Source: Nocardia speluncae NBRC 108251 (lineage in GTDB: Bacteria; Actinomycetota; Actinomycetes; Mycobacteriales; Mycobacteriaceae). From it: DNA of 64,000 nucleotides. Shown one piece after another: positions 42,180 through 49,824 of this stretch. The translations under genes were made by a program, and so were the position numbers. A model generated the notes under the pieces. It worked only from the letters and a program-made list of their open reading frames with translations. It was not told the origin of the DNA and searched no databases. The number at the start of each line of letters is the position of its first letter. The first letter of the stretch is position 1. Location: the NCBI RefSeq assembly GCF_001613245.1, contig NZ_BDBZ01000030.1, forward strand, positions 1 through 64,000, given 5' to 3'.

Positions 42180-42191
42180 GAGCATCTCCAA

Positions 42192-42398
42192 TCAGGGTTG
42201 CAACCAGTGATCGGTGAGCAAGTGATGCTTGCGTACTCGAGTCTCACAGACCACACTAGCCACATTCGTCACAAATCTAAACCTGAGGTTGAGGCTTACC
42301 TGGTCGCTCGAATGTAGCTCCCGGAGCGTGGCCGGTCGAAACGACATGCCGACGTCGTGTCGAGGCAAACGTCCGGGCGAATCGATGGGAGTGCTCAT
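42192..42398. promoter_or_regulatory. Shared upstream region of the divergent amidase and SpoIID genes
   Basis: About 200 bp, lower in GC than its surroundings, with both promoters. A near-palindrome AACCTGAGGTT (about 42279-42289) and a CGACA...TGTCG pair (42342-42362) may be binding sites. No clear -35/-10 pair could be assigned. Confidence 0.35.
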
Positions 42399-44105
42399 AT
42401 GTCATACCGAAACAGCATAACTCGCGCGAAAGTTCCGCTGCGCCTTGCGAATCCACTGGTAAAGCGCCGATTACCCGGGTCGATGCAAGGACGAAGGATC
42501 AGGCCCGGGCCGATGTTCGCCTGCGGCGCCACGGCTCTGCTGATCGGCGGATCGTTACTGGCGCCATCTGCCGGTGAGGTATACCGGATGATTGCGGAGG
42601 CCGGCCCCGGGCACGGCCGAGGGCTCAGCCAGCACGGTGCCCTGCAGAACGCGCGCAGCGGTCAGAGTGTCGAGCAGATTCTCGGGCACTACTACCCGGG
42701 GGCCGAGATCGGCAGCGTCGGCCCGGCTTCGGTATCGGTCCGGTTGCAGGGCTACGACGGCGCCGAACCCGTCGTCTTCTCGGATGCAGGCGCCCGGGTG
42801 GCGGGCCGGGTGCTCGAACCGGGCGAGGCTGCCCGCCTGATCCCCCTGCCCGACGGCGGCGCGCATGTCGTGGTCACCGACGGATGCGAAGGCGGCGTGC
42901 TCTGGGAGACCTCCGTCGGCGACCCCTGGGTCTATCCGGTCGACCCGAACCCCAACCGCCCGGCGAACGAGCACCTCACCGTGTGCGGGGGCAGCGCCTA
43001 CCGTGGCTCTGTAGGTGTGGCCACCGAAAACGGTGACCCCCGCACGGTCAACCGGGTGGATGTCCAGGACTATTTACGCGGCGTGATCCCCGCGGAGATG
43101 CCCGCCGGCTGGGACCCCGTGGCGCTCGAGGCCCAGGCCATCGCGGCGCGCTCCTATGCTCTCGCCGAGACCCGCTGGCCGTACGCGCAGACCTGCGACA
43201 CCACCGACTGTCAGGTCTACAGCGGTACCGCCCAGGAAGATCCACGCACCACCGCTGCGGTGGAAGCCACCGCGGGCCGGGTGCTACTGCGTGACGGGCG
43301 AATTCTGCGGTCGGAGTACTCCGCCGCGCCCGACGGCGGGCAACCCGCCGATATCCAGACTTTCGAGGTGGGCCCGACACCCGCGGAACTCGCGGTCGCC
43401 GGCCCCATGCCGGCCGCGCCGGCCGATCCTCAGATCCAGGCCGCGGCGCCCGACGGAACCACGCCCGGTATGCCCGGGGGCTCCGTACCGCCGGTGTCAC
43501 CGGAGGGCGACAAGACCGCCCCGAACGCGGGCGCACCGGTGCCGCGGACTCCCGAAGGCAGCCTGCCGATTTCACCGGACGGGACGAATCCAGCGCTCCC
43601 GGGGGTGAAACCGGGCGAGACACCCTCGCCGATCGATACCGCTTACGCGGAAATGGGCGGCGCGCGCAGTGTGGTCGGCCTACCGGTCACCACGGAAATG
43701 CCGTTACCCGACGATGCCGGTAGCTACCGGCTGTTCGAGAACGGCGTCATCGTCTACACCCCGGCCCTGGGTGCGCAGGTCGTGGACTTCACCACGCTGA
43801 TGCAGATGGTGCCGAACCTCGAGGACCCCGCGGTCGGCAGCGCTGAATCGGAAACAACCGAACCCGGCACCGGCGTTCCCGGGGCGACCGAATCCGAGAC
43901 CACCGAATCAGGCAGTTCGGGACCTGCCGGAAGCGACCCCGGTACCGCTCCGGGGCGAGTGCCGGCGGGCCGGGCCGGAGCCGCGGACGCACCGGAAACC
44001 CCGTCCGGCGGGCCCGCGCTGCAGGGCGACCGCCCGGCTGCCGTACCGGGTGCCCAGAAAATCCCCATGGACATGGAGGTGGCAGACCTGTCCAGCGGTT
44101 CGTGA
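42399..44105 (+). CDS. Secreted SpoIID/LytB-domain protein with LGFP-like repeat
   Basis: A 568-residue exported protein: a basic N-terminus, a signal helix (FACGATALLIGGSLLAPSAG), then a SpoIID-type domain. Diagnostic segments are GHGRGLSQHGALQNARSG, VDVQDYLRGVIPAEMPAGWDPVALEAQAIAARSYAL (in part) and the cysteine pair CDTTDCQVYSG. SpoIID enzymes are lytic transglycosylases acting on stem-less glycan; activity here is inferred. A Pro/Gly-rich linker leads to one LGFP-like unit (GGARSVVGLPVTTEMPL). It is divergent from an amidase that would make stem-less glycan. ATG with GGGAG upstream. The last dozen residues may be read out of a relic regulator gene. Confidence 0.82.
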   Translation: MSYRNSITRAKVPLRLANPLVKRRLPGSMQGRRIRPGPMFACGATALLIGGSLLAPSAGEVYRMIAEAGPGHGRGLSQHGALQNARSGQSVEQILGHYYPGAEIGSVGPASVSVRLQGYDGAEPVVFSDAGARVAGRVLEPGEAARLIPLPDGGAHVVVTDGCEGGVLWETSVGDPWVYPVDPNPNRPANEHLTVCGGSAYRGSVGVATENGDPRTVNRVDVQDYLRGVIPAEMPAGWDPVALEAQAIAARSYALAETRWPYAQTCDTTDCQVYSGTAQEDPRTTAAVEATAGRVLLRDGRILRSEYSAAPDGGQPADIQTFEVGPTPAELAVAGPMPAAPADPQIQAAAPDGTTPGMPGGSVPPVSPEGDKTAPNAGAPVPRTPEGSLPISPDGTNPALPGVKPGETPSPIDTAYAEMGGARSVVGLPVTTEMPLPDDAGSYRLFENGVIVYTPALGAQVVDFTTLMQMVPNLEDPAVGSAESETTEPGTGVPGATESETTESGSSGPAGSDPGTAPGRVPAGRAGAADAPETPSGGPALQGDRPAAVPGAQKIPMDMEVADLSSGS

Positions 44106-44251
44106 ACACCGCTGCGAAGGAATTCGCGGGGCTCGGTGAAATGTATTTCGCCGACGAATGTTCCGGAGTCCACTACGACCGGCACGGAAAGCGAACGGCA
44201 GAGCTGGTTCGTGACGCGATGAAGTATTACGCGGACACCGATCTCGAATAG
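44090..44251 (+). pseudogene. Relic of a MerR-family TipAS-domain regulator (C-terminal fragment)
   Basis: Reading from 44090 in the frame with GTG 44102, the product ends FAGLGEMYFADE, then DRHGKRTAELVRDAMKYYAD and a stop at 44251. This is the last part of the TipAS drug-recognition domain: TipA of Streptomyces ends LGEMYVSDERF ... PGLAAYMRDAI. The DNA-binding MerR domain and the rest of TipAS are absent. The fragment overlaps the end of the SpoIID gene in another frame, so that gene's stop lies inside the relic. It is a remnant rather than a gene, although a 49-residue product from GTG 44102 cannot be ruled out. Confidence 0.7.
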
Positions 44252-44386
44252 AAAACGGAACCACCGCGGTGTCCGCACACGAAAAGTATGCGGACACTTG
44301 CGTTTCACAATGAGTGGGACGAGACGTCGGCGAACTCCACTGCGGCGCGGTAGGGTTCCCGAAAACCTTTACGAGGGGGAGGTCCC

Positions 44387-45004
44387 ATGAGTTATCCGTA
44401 TGGTCAGCCGCCGCACCAACAGGGGTACCCGGCGCCCGGTCCCGGCTACCCGGCCCCGGCCTATGCGGCCGCACCCGGCCCGTACGGCTACCCGCAGCCC
44501 GCGCCGAGTGGCGGTACCGGGATCACCGCGGGCATCCTCGCGCTGCTGGGCGCCGTCTCCAGTGTCTGCATGGCCATCTCCATGTTCATCCTGACCGCCG
44601 CCACCTCGGAGAGTTCGCTCACCAGCGGGGCGGCGCTGGCCACCGGGGCGCGTCGGCGCAGCAGTTCCTCCAGTAGCAGCAGTAGCAGCGGCACCGACGT
44701 GGATATCGATTTCGAGGGTGTCGGCATCATCTGGGGAATCCTGTACCTCGTCGTGGCGCTGGCACTGCTGGTCGGCGGGATCATGCTGCTGAAACGGAGC
44801 AGCGCCGGCCGGACCACGGTGATCGTCGCGTGTGTCGCGTTCCTCATCGTCTCGATTTTCGGCTTCGGACTCACGGCGGTCATCGCCGGTCTCTTCGCCA
44901 TCGGAACCCTGGTCCTGGCCTCTCTGGGGTCCACCAAACGGTGGATCGAGGCCGCGCGGGCGCCGGCCATGGGGGGCTATATGCCCACCCCGTACGGCTA
45001 CTGA
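44387..45004 (+). CDS. Small membrane protein with Pro/Tyr-rich N-terminus and poly-Ser loop
   Basis: A 205-residue protein. Residues 1-42 are rich in Pro, Gly and Tyr (YPAPGPGYPAPAYAA), followed by four membrane helices in two pairs. The loop between the pairs has ten serines in a row after RRR and then the acidic DVDIDFEG. The layout resembles DUF4190-type or related actinobacterial membrane proteins of unknown function. ATG with a GGGGGAGG site; a TAGGGT -10 lies near 44350 and would give a short leader. A classic terminator follows. Confidence 0.7.
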   Translation: MSYPYGQPPHQQGYPAPGPGYPAPAYAAAPGPYGYPQPAPSGGTGITAGILALLGAVSSVCMAISMFILTAATSESSLTSGAALATGARRRSSSSSSSSSSGTDVDIDFEGVGIIWGILYLVVALALLVGGIMLLKRSSAGRTTVIVACVAFLIVSIFGFGLTAVIAGLFAIGTLVLASLGSTKRWIEAARAPAMGGYMPTPYGY

Positions 45005-45022
45005 TCCAACGGTCCACACACC

Positions 45023-45067
45023 CGTTCGCCGGGGCCCGGTCATCGACACGGCCCCGGCGAACGTTTT
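45023..45067 (+). terminator. Rho-independent terminator
   Basis: A perfect 14-bp stem (CGTTCGCCGGGGCC at 45023-45036, complement at 45050-45063) with a 13-nt loop and TTTT at 45064-45067. It ends the membrane-protein transcript just before the glf promoter. Confidence 0.85.
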
Positions 45068-45149
45068 GCGACCGCCCCGGCCGGAACCCTTCTCACCTGG
45101 CGTTACCATCTACCCGCTGATCCCGACTGGCGCCGGGAAATGCTTCCGA

Positions 45150-45155
45150 TACGCT
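45150..45155 (+). promoter_or_regulatory. -10 box of the glf operon, probable leaderless transcript
   Basis: TACGCT is followed by 8 nt and the glf GTG start. It would drive glf-glfT2-PAP2-ubiA-aftB. Confidence 0.5.
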
Positions 45156-45163
45156 GGGCTCCC

Positions 45164-46393
45164 GTGACCGCCGCATCGTCTCCGGGTAACTCAGATAACA
45201 ACGCACAGTTCGACCTGATCGTCGTCGGCTCCGGTTTCTTCGGGCTGACCGTCGCCGAGCGCAGCGCGAACTTACTCGGTAAGAGAGTTCTCGTGCTGGA
45301 CCGCCGTCCGCATATCGGCGGTAACGCCTATTCGGAACCCGAACCGGAAACCGGGATCGAAATCCACAAATATGGTGCACATCTGTTCCACACCTCGAAC
45401 AAACGGGTTTGGGACTATGTCACGCAGTTCACCGAGTTCACCGGTTATCAGCATCGTGTGTTCGCCCTGCACAAGGGCCAGGCCTATCAGTTCCCGATGG
45501 GCCTGGGGCTGGTCTCGCAGTTCTTCGGCCGGTATTTCACTCCGGAGGAGGCCCGTGCGCTGATCTCCGAGCAGTCTGCCGAGATCGAGACCGCCGACGC
45601 ACAGAACCTCGAGGAAAAGGCCATCTCGCTGATCGGGCGCCCGCTCTACGAGGCGTTCGTCCGCGACTACACCGCCAAGCAGTGGCAGACCGACCCCAGG
45701 GAGCTGCCGGCCGGCAATATCACCCGGCTGCCGGTCCGCTACACGTTCGACAACCGCTACTTCAACGACACCTATGAGGGCTTGCCCAAAGAGGGGTACA
45801 CGAAGTGGCTGGAGAACATGGCGGCCAGTGAACTGATCGAGGTCCGGGTGGACACCGACTGGTTCGACGTGCGCGACGAGTTGCGCGCGCAGAACCCGGA
45901 CGCGCCGGTGATCTACACCGGCCCGCTGGACCGCTACTTCGACTACACCGAGGGCGAGCTGGGCTGGCGCACGATCGACTTCGAGACCGAGGTCCTGCCG
46001 ACCGGTGACTACCAGGGCACATCGGTGATGAACTACAACGACGCGGACCCGCCCTACACCCGCATCATCGAGCCCCGGCATTTCCATCCGGAGCGCGATT
46101 ACCCCACGGACAAGACGGTCATCATGCGCGAGTACTCGCGTTTCGCCAAGACCGGCGACGAACCGTACTATCCGATCAACACCCCTGAAGACCGAGCCAA
46201 ACTGGCCGCGTATCGCGCGCTGGCCAAGCAGGAGACCGCCACGACGAAGGTCCTGTTCGGCGGACGCCTCGGTACCTACCAGTACCTGGATATGCATATG
46301 GCCATCGCGAGTGCACTGAACATGTTCGACAATGTGCTGCGGCCGCATCTGGAATCGGGTGCACCGCTGGCCGAGGAGAACAACGACGTATGA
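45164..46393 (+). CDS. glf: UDP-galactopyranose mutase
   Basis: A 409-residue flavoenzyme that converts UDP-galactopyranose to UDP-galactofuranose, the donor for the galactan of arabinogalactan. The FAD-binding GSGFFGL (near residue 22) and VLDRRPHIGGNAYSE follow the family, as do the substrate-site segments IHKYGAHLFHTS, DYTAKQW, RLPVRYTFDNRYF and the C-terminal GRLGTYQYLDMH. The GTG at 45164 is chosen because a TACGCT box lies 8 nt upstream; an ATG 24 nt earlier would lie inside that promoter. ATGA overlap with glfT2. Confidence 0.97.
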   Translation: MTAASSPGNSDNNAQFDLIVVGSGFFGLTVAERSANLLGKRVLVLDRRPHIGGNAYSEPEPETGIEIHKYGAHLFHTSNKRVWDYVTQFTEFTGYQHRVFALHKGQAYQFPMGLGLVSQFFGRYFTPEEARALISEQSAEIETADAQNLEEKAISLIGRPLYEAFVRDYTAKQWQTDPRELPAGNITRLPVRYTFDNRYFNDTYEGLPKEGYTKWLENMAASELIEVRVDTDWFDVRDELRAQNPDAPVIYTGPLDRYFDYTEGELGWRTIDFETEVLPTGDYQGTSVMNYNDADPPYTRIIEPRHFHPERDYPTDKTVIMREYSRFAKTGDEPYYPINTPEDRAKLAAYRALAKQETATTKVLFGGRLGTYQYLDMHMAIASALNMFDNVLRPHLESGAPLAEENNDV

Positions 46394-48324
46394 CCTCAGC
46401 ATCACTGACGCACAGCGCGTCCGCCACCCGTGCGAAGTCACTCCTGCAGCGGGTGATCCTGCCCCGCCCGGGTGAGCCGCTGGATGTGCGCACCCTCTAC
46501 CTGGAAGAGTCGGCGACCAACGCCCGGCGCGCACACGCCGGCACCCGGACCTCGCTCTCGGTGGGCGCGGAGTCCGAGGTGTCGTTCTGCACCTATTTCA
46601 ACGCGCTGCCGGCCAGCTACTGGCGGCGCTGGAGCATGCTCGATTCGGTGGTGCTGCGGCTGGAGCTGGCCGGGCACGGACGGGTCGACATGTACCGGTC
46701 CAAGGCCGACGGCTCGCGTATCCACATACAGGGCCAGGAGTTCGCGGTGGCGCCCGGCGCCGAAACCGTCACGCTCGAACTGGAGACCGATTTCGGGCCG
46801 TTCGAGGACGGCGGCTGGCTCTGGTTCGATATCACCACCGACACCGCGGTGACGCTGGTATCCGGCGGCTGGTACGCACCGATCGAAGCGCCCGGCGAGG
46901 GGCGGATCGCGGTCGGTATGCCGACCTTCAACCGTCCCACCGATGCCGTGAAAACGCTGGCCGCGCTCGGTGCCGACCCGCTGGTGCTGGCGCAGATCGA
47001 CGCTGTGATCATTCCTGATCAGGGCACTCGCAAGGTCGTCGACGAACCCGGTTTCGACGAGGCCGCCGCCGTGCTGGGCAACCGGCTCTCCATTCACGAC
47101 CAGCCGAATCTCGGCGGGTCCGGTGGATACAGCCGGGTGATGTATGAGGCACTGAAATCGACCAGCGCCGAATACATCGTCTACATGGACGACGATATCG
47201 AGATCGAACCCGATTCGATTCTGCGTTCCCTGGCTTTCGCTCGTTTCGCCGAATCCCCCGTGCTGGTGGGTGGGCAGATGCTCAACTTGCAGGAACGTTC
47301 GCACCTGCATGTGATGGGCGAGGTGGTCGACCGCAATATCTTCATGTGGTCGGCGGCTCCGAATGTCGAATACGACCACGACTTCGCGAAGTACCCCCTG
47401 CGCGACCGGGACAATTCGAAACTGCTGCACCGGCGTATCGACGGTGATTTCAACGGCTGGTGGACCTGCGTCATTCCGCGGCAGGTGGCCGAACAACTCG
47501 GCCAACCGCTACCGCTGTTCCTGAAATGGGACGATGTCGAATACGGATTGCGGGCCCGCGAAGCGGGTTATCCGACTGTCACCCTTCCGGGTGCCGCGGT
47601 CTGGCATATGGCGTGGAGCGATAAAGACGACGCCATCGACTGGCAGGCGTATTTCCATCTGCGCAACCGCCTGGTGGTGGCATCGCTGTACCAGCCGGGT
47701 ACCGGGCGCGCCATGATCGCGCATACGGTCAAGGCGACCCTCAAACACCTGCTCTGCCTCGAATATTCGACGGTTGCGGTCCAGAATCTGGCGATCAGCG
47801 ATTTCCTGGCCGGTCCGCAGCGTCTATTCGAACTGCTGCCCAGCGCGCTGGGGGCGGTACACGAACTGCGCAAACAGTATCCGGATGCGGTGACCCTGCC
47901 GTCCTCGACCGAACTGCCGCTGGCCAGCGGTATCGGGGTCGGCGCAGTAGGCGAACCGGCCAACCCGATCGCCAAGATCGTGCGGCTCGGCAAAGGCGTG
48001 CTGAACAATCTGCGACCGGCGCATCCGGAGCATCATGAGCGCCCGCAGCTCAATGTGCCGACCTTGGACGCGCGCTGGTTTCTGCTCTCCCAGGTCGACG
48101 GAGTCACCGTCACCACCGCCGACGGTCGCGGTGTGGTGTACCGGAAAAGGGATCCGCGGCAGGCCTACGGGCTGTTCCGCGAAGCACTGCGGTTGCGTAA
48201 GGAACTCGCCGACCGGATGCCGGAGATGCGGCAGCGCTATCGCGCCGCGCACGCGGAGCTCACCGGTACCGCCGCGTGGGAGAAGGTTTTCGGAATCGAC
48301 GGTAGTACGGAGACCCAGCGGTGA
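46390..48324 (+). CDS. glfT2: Galactofuranosyltransferase GlfT2
   Basis: A 644-residue family 2 glycosyltransferase polymerising most of the galactan with alternating beta-1,5 and beta-1,6 links. An N-terminal beta-sandwich (residues 1-150) precedes the GT-A domain with GMPTFNRP, QPNLGGSGGYSRVMYEAL, the metal-binding YMDDDIEIEPDS and the catalytic WDDVEYGLRAREAG; a C-terminal helical region follows. Length and order match mycobacterial GlfT2. It is peripheral at the cytosolic face. Overlaps glf by ATGA and the PAP2 gene by GTGA, giving a coupled set. Confidence 0.96.
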   Translation: MTSASLTHSASATRAKSLLQRVILPRPGEPLDVRTLYLEESATNARRAHAGTRTSLSVGAESEVSFCTYFNALPASYWRRWSMLDSVVLRLELAGHGRVDMYRSKADGSRIHIQGQEFAVAPGAETVTLELETDFGPFEDGGWLWFDITTDTAVTLVSGGWYAPIEAPGEGRIAVGMPTFNRPTDAVKTLAALGADPLVLAQIDAVIIPDQGTRKVVDEPGFDEAAAVLGNRLSIHDQPNLGGSGGYSRVMYEALKSTSAEYIVYMDDDIEIEPDSILRSLAFARFAESPVLVGGQMLNLQERSHLHVMGEVVDRNIFMWSAAPNVEYDHDFAKYPLRDRDNSKLLHRRIDGDFNGWWTCVIPRQVAEQLGQPLPLFLKWDDVEYGLRAREAGYPTVTLPGAAVWHMAWSDKDDAIDWQAYFHLRNRLVVASLYQPGTGRAMIAHTVKATLKHLLCLEYSTVAVQNLAISDFLAGPQRLFELLPSALGAVHELRKQYPDAVTLPSSTELPLASGIGVGAVGEPANPIAKIVRLGKGVLNNLRPAHPEHHERPQLNVPTLDARWFLLSQVDGVTVTTADGRGVVYRKRDPRQAYGLFREALRLRKELADRMPEMRQRYRAAHAELTGTAAWEKVFGIDGSTETQR

Positions 48325-48896
48325 ATGCGATGAACCCGAGCCTGCAGGATTCGGCCACCGGGCAGACCCCGCCCGAAGTGAAGATCATCGAAGCGGTGCA
48401 GGGCGCCATTGCAACCCCACCGGTGATCTCGGCAGCGCGCGGTATGTCGCATTTCGGCGAGCACGCGCTCGGCTGGGTCGCGATCGCCGCGGCCGGTGCG
48501 CTCGCCGACAAATCCCGCCGGCGACAGTGGGCCGGAGTGGCCGTCGGCGCCGTCGGCGCGCACGCGGCGTCCATCGTGATCAAGCGCATAGTTCGCCGCC
48601 CGCGACCCCACGCGCCGTCGGTGCAGGTGAACGTCGGTACGCCGAGCAAACTGAGCTTCCCGTCCTCGCACGCGACTTCGACAACGGCGGCGGCGGTGCT
48701 GCTCGGAAAATTGACCGGGCTACCCTTGCCAGCGGTACTCGTACCGCCGATGTTGCTGTCCAGGGTCGTTCTCGGGGTGCATTACCCCTCCGATGTGATC
48801 GCCGGTTCCGCGCTCGGCGCTGCGTCCGCCGCCGTCCTGCTCGCCGCCGAAAAGAGACTCGACAGTGACCGTACAAGACGAAAAGGCGCTGCCTGA
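48321..48896 (+). CDS. PAP2-family phosphatase (probable decaprenylphosphoryl-phosphoribose phosphatase)
   Basis: A 191-residue membrane phosphatase. The three PAP2 motifs are visible: KRIVRRPRP, SFPSSHAT and SRVVLGVHYPSDV. Between glfT2 and ubiA it is the orthologue of Rv3807c, proposed to remove the 5'-phosphate of decaprenylphosphoryl-5-phosphoribose on the way to decaprenylphosphoryl-arabinose. The start GTG overlaps the glfT2 stop; ATG at 48330 is an alternative. Confidence 0.92.
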   Translation: MNAMNPSLQDSATGQTPPEVKIIEAVQGAIATPPVISAARGMSHFGEHALGWVAIAAAGALADKSRRRQWAGVAVGAVGAHAASIVIKRIVRRPRPHAPSVQVNVGTPSKLSFPSSHATSTTAAAVLLGKLTGLPLPAVLVPPMLLSRVVLGVHYPSDVIAGSALGAASAAVLLAAEKRLDSDRTRRKGAA

Positions 48897-49824
48897 TATG
48901 AGTGAAGAGCCCACCGGCGTCGATCTGGCCGAGGCCGAGGTCAAGGGACCGCCCAAGACCTTGGTCGGTGGCCTGATCAAGGCCGCTCGACCCCGCCAGT
49001 GGGTGAAGAACGTCCTGGTGCTGGCGGCGCCGATGGCCGCCGGGTCGGTCACTGATCTGGGTGTGCTCGCCCACGTCGCGATCGCGTTCGTGGCCTTCTG
49101 TCTGGCGGCTTCGGGTATCTATCTGGTCAACGACGCGATGGACGTCGAGGCCGATCGGGCGCATCCCACCAAGCGGTTCCGCCCGATCGCGGCCGGTGTG
49201 GTTCCGGTGAACTTGGCCTTCGCGCTGGCGGCAGTGCTGCTGATCGGCTCGGTGGCGCTCTCCTTCGTGGCGAACTGGCAGCTCGCCGTCGCCATCGGGG
49301 TCTACGTAGGTGTCCAGCTGGCCTACTGCTTCGGTCTCAAGCACCAAGCCGTGCTGGATATCTGCATCGTGTCCTCGGGATTTCTGCTGCGCGCGATTGC
49401 CGGCGGTGTGGCTGCCGGAATCCCGCTGTCGCAGTGGTTCCTGCTGATCATGGCCTTCGGGTCGCTGTTCATGGCGGCCGGTAAGCGGTATGCCGAGCTA
49501 CAGCTGGCGCTTTCCACCGGGGCCAAGATTCGCAAATCCCTGGAGTACTACACCCCGACCTACCTACGATTCACCTGGAGCCTGGCCGCTACGGCGGTCG
49601 TGGTCTTCTACGGACTGTGGGCTTTCGAACAGGGTGCGGCCAAAGATACGGAGTGGTTCGCTCTTTCGATGATCCCGTTCACCATCGCGATTCTGCGTTA
49701 CGCAGTCGACGTCGACGGTGGTGAGGCGGGAGAACCGGAAGAGATCGCCTTCGGCGACCGCGTCCTGCAGTTGCTCGCCATTGCCTGGATCGGAGCGGTA
49801 GGTGTCGCTGTCTATCTCTTCTGA
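48865..49824 (+). CDS. ubiA: Decaprenyl-phosphate phosphoribosyltransferase
   Basis: A 319-residue UbiA-superfamily membrane enzyme with about nine helices that moves 5-phosphoribose from PRPP to decaprenyl phosphate, the first step to the arabinan donor. The aspartate-rich motif NDAMDVEADRAHPTKR and the second motif around YCFGLKHQAVLDICIVSSGF mark the family, and AARPRQWVKN at the N-terminus is standard. The start at 48865 overlaps the PAP2 gene by 32 nt; ATG 48898 just past that stop is also possible. It overlaps aftB by 23 nt. Confidence 0.95.
   Translation: MTVQDEKALPDMSEEPTGVDLAEAEVKGPPKTLVGGLIKAARPRQWVKNVLVLAAPMAAGSVTDLGVLAHVAIAFVAFCLAASGIYLVNDAMDVEADRAHPTKRFRPIAAGVVPVNLAFALAAVLLIGSVALSFVANWQLAVAIGVYVGVQLAYCFGLKHQAVLDICIVSSGFLLRAIAGGVAAGIPLSQWFLLIMAFGSLFMAAGKRYAELQLALSTGAKIRKSLEYYTPTYLRFTWSLAATAVVVFYGLWAFEQGAAKDTEWFALSMIPFTIAILRYAVDVDGGEAGEPEEIAFGDRVLQLLAIAWIGAVGVAVYLF

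Noticed and set aside
42265..42300. A possible iron box (AGG ... CCT) upstream of the amidase
   Set aside because: The half-sites are 10 nt apart where IdeR needs 9, and the middle does not match the consensus.
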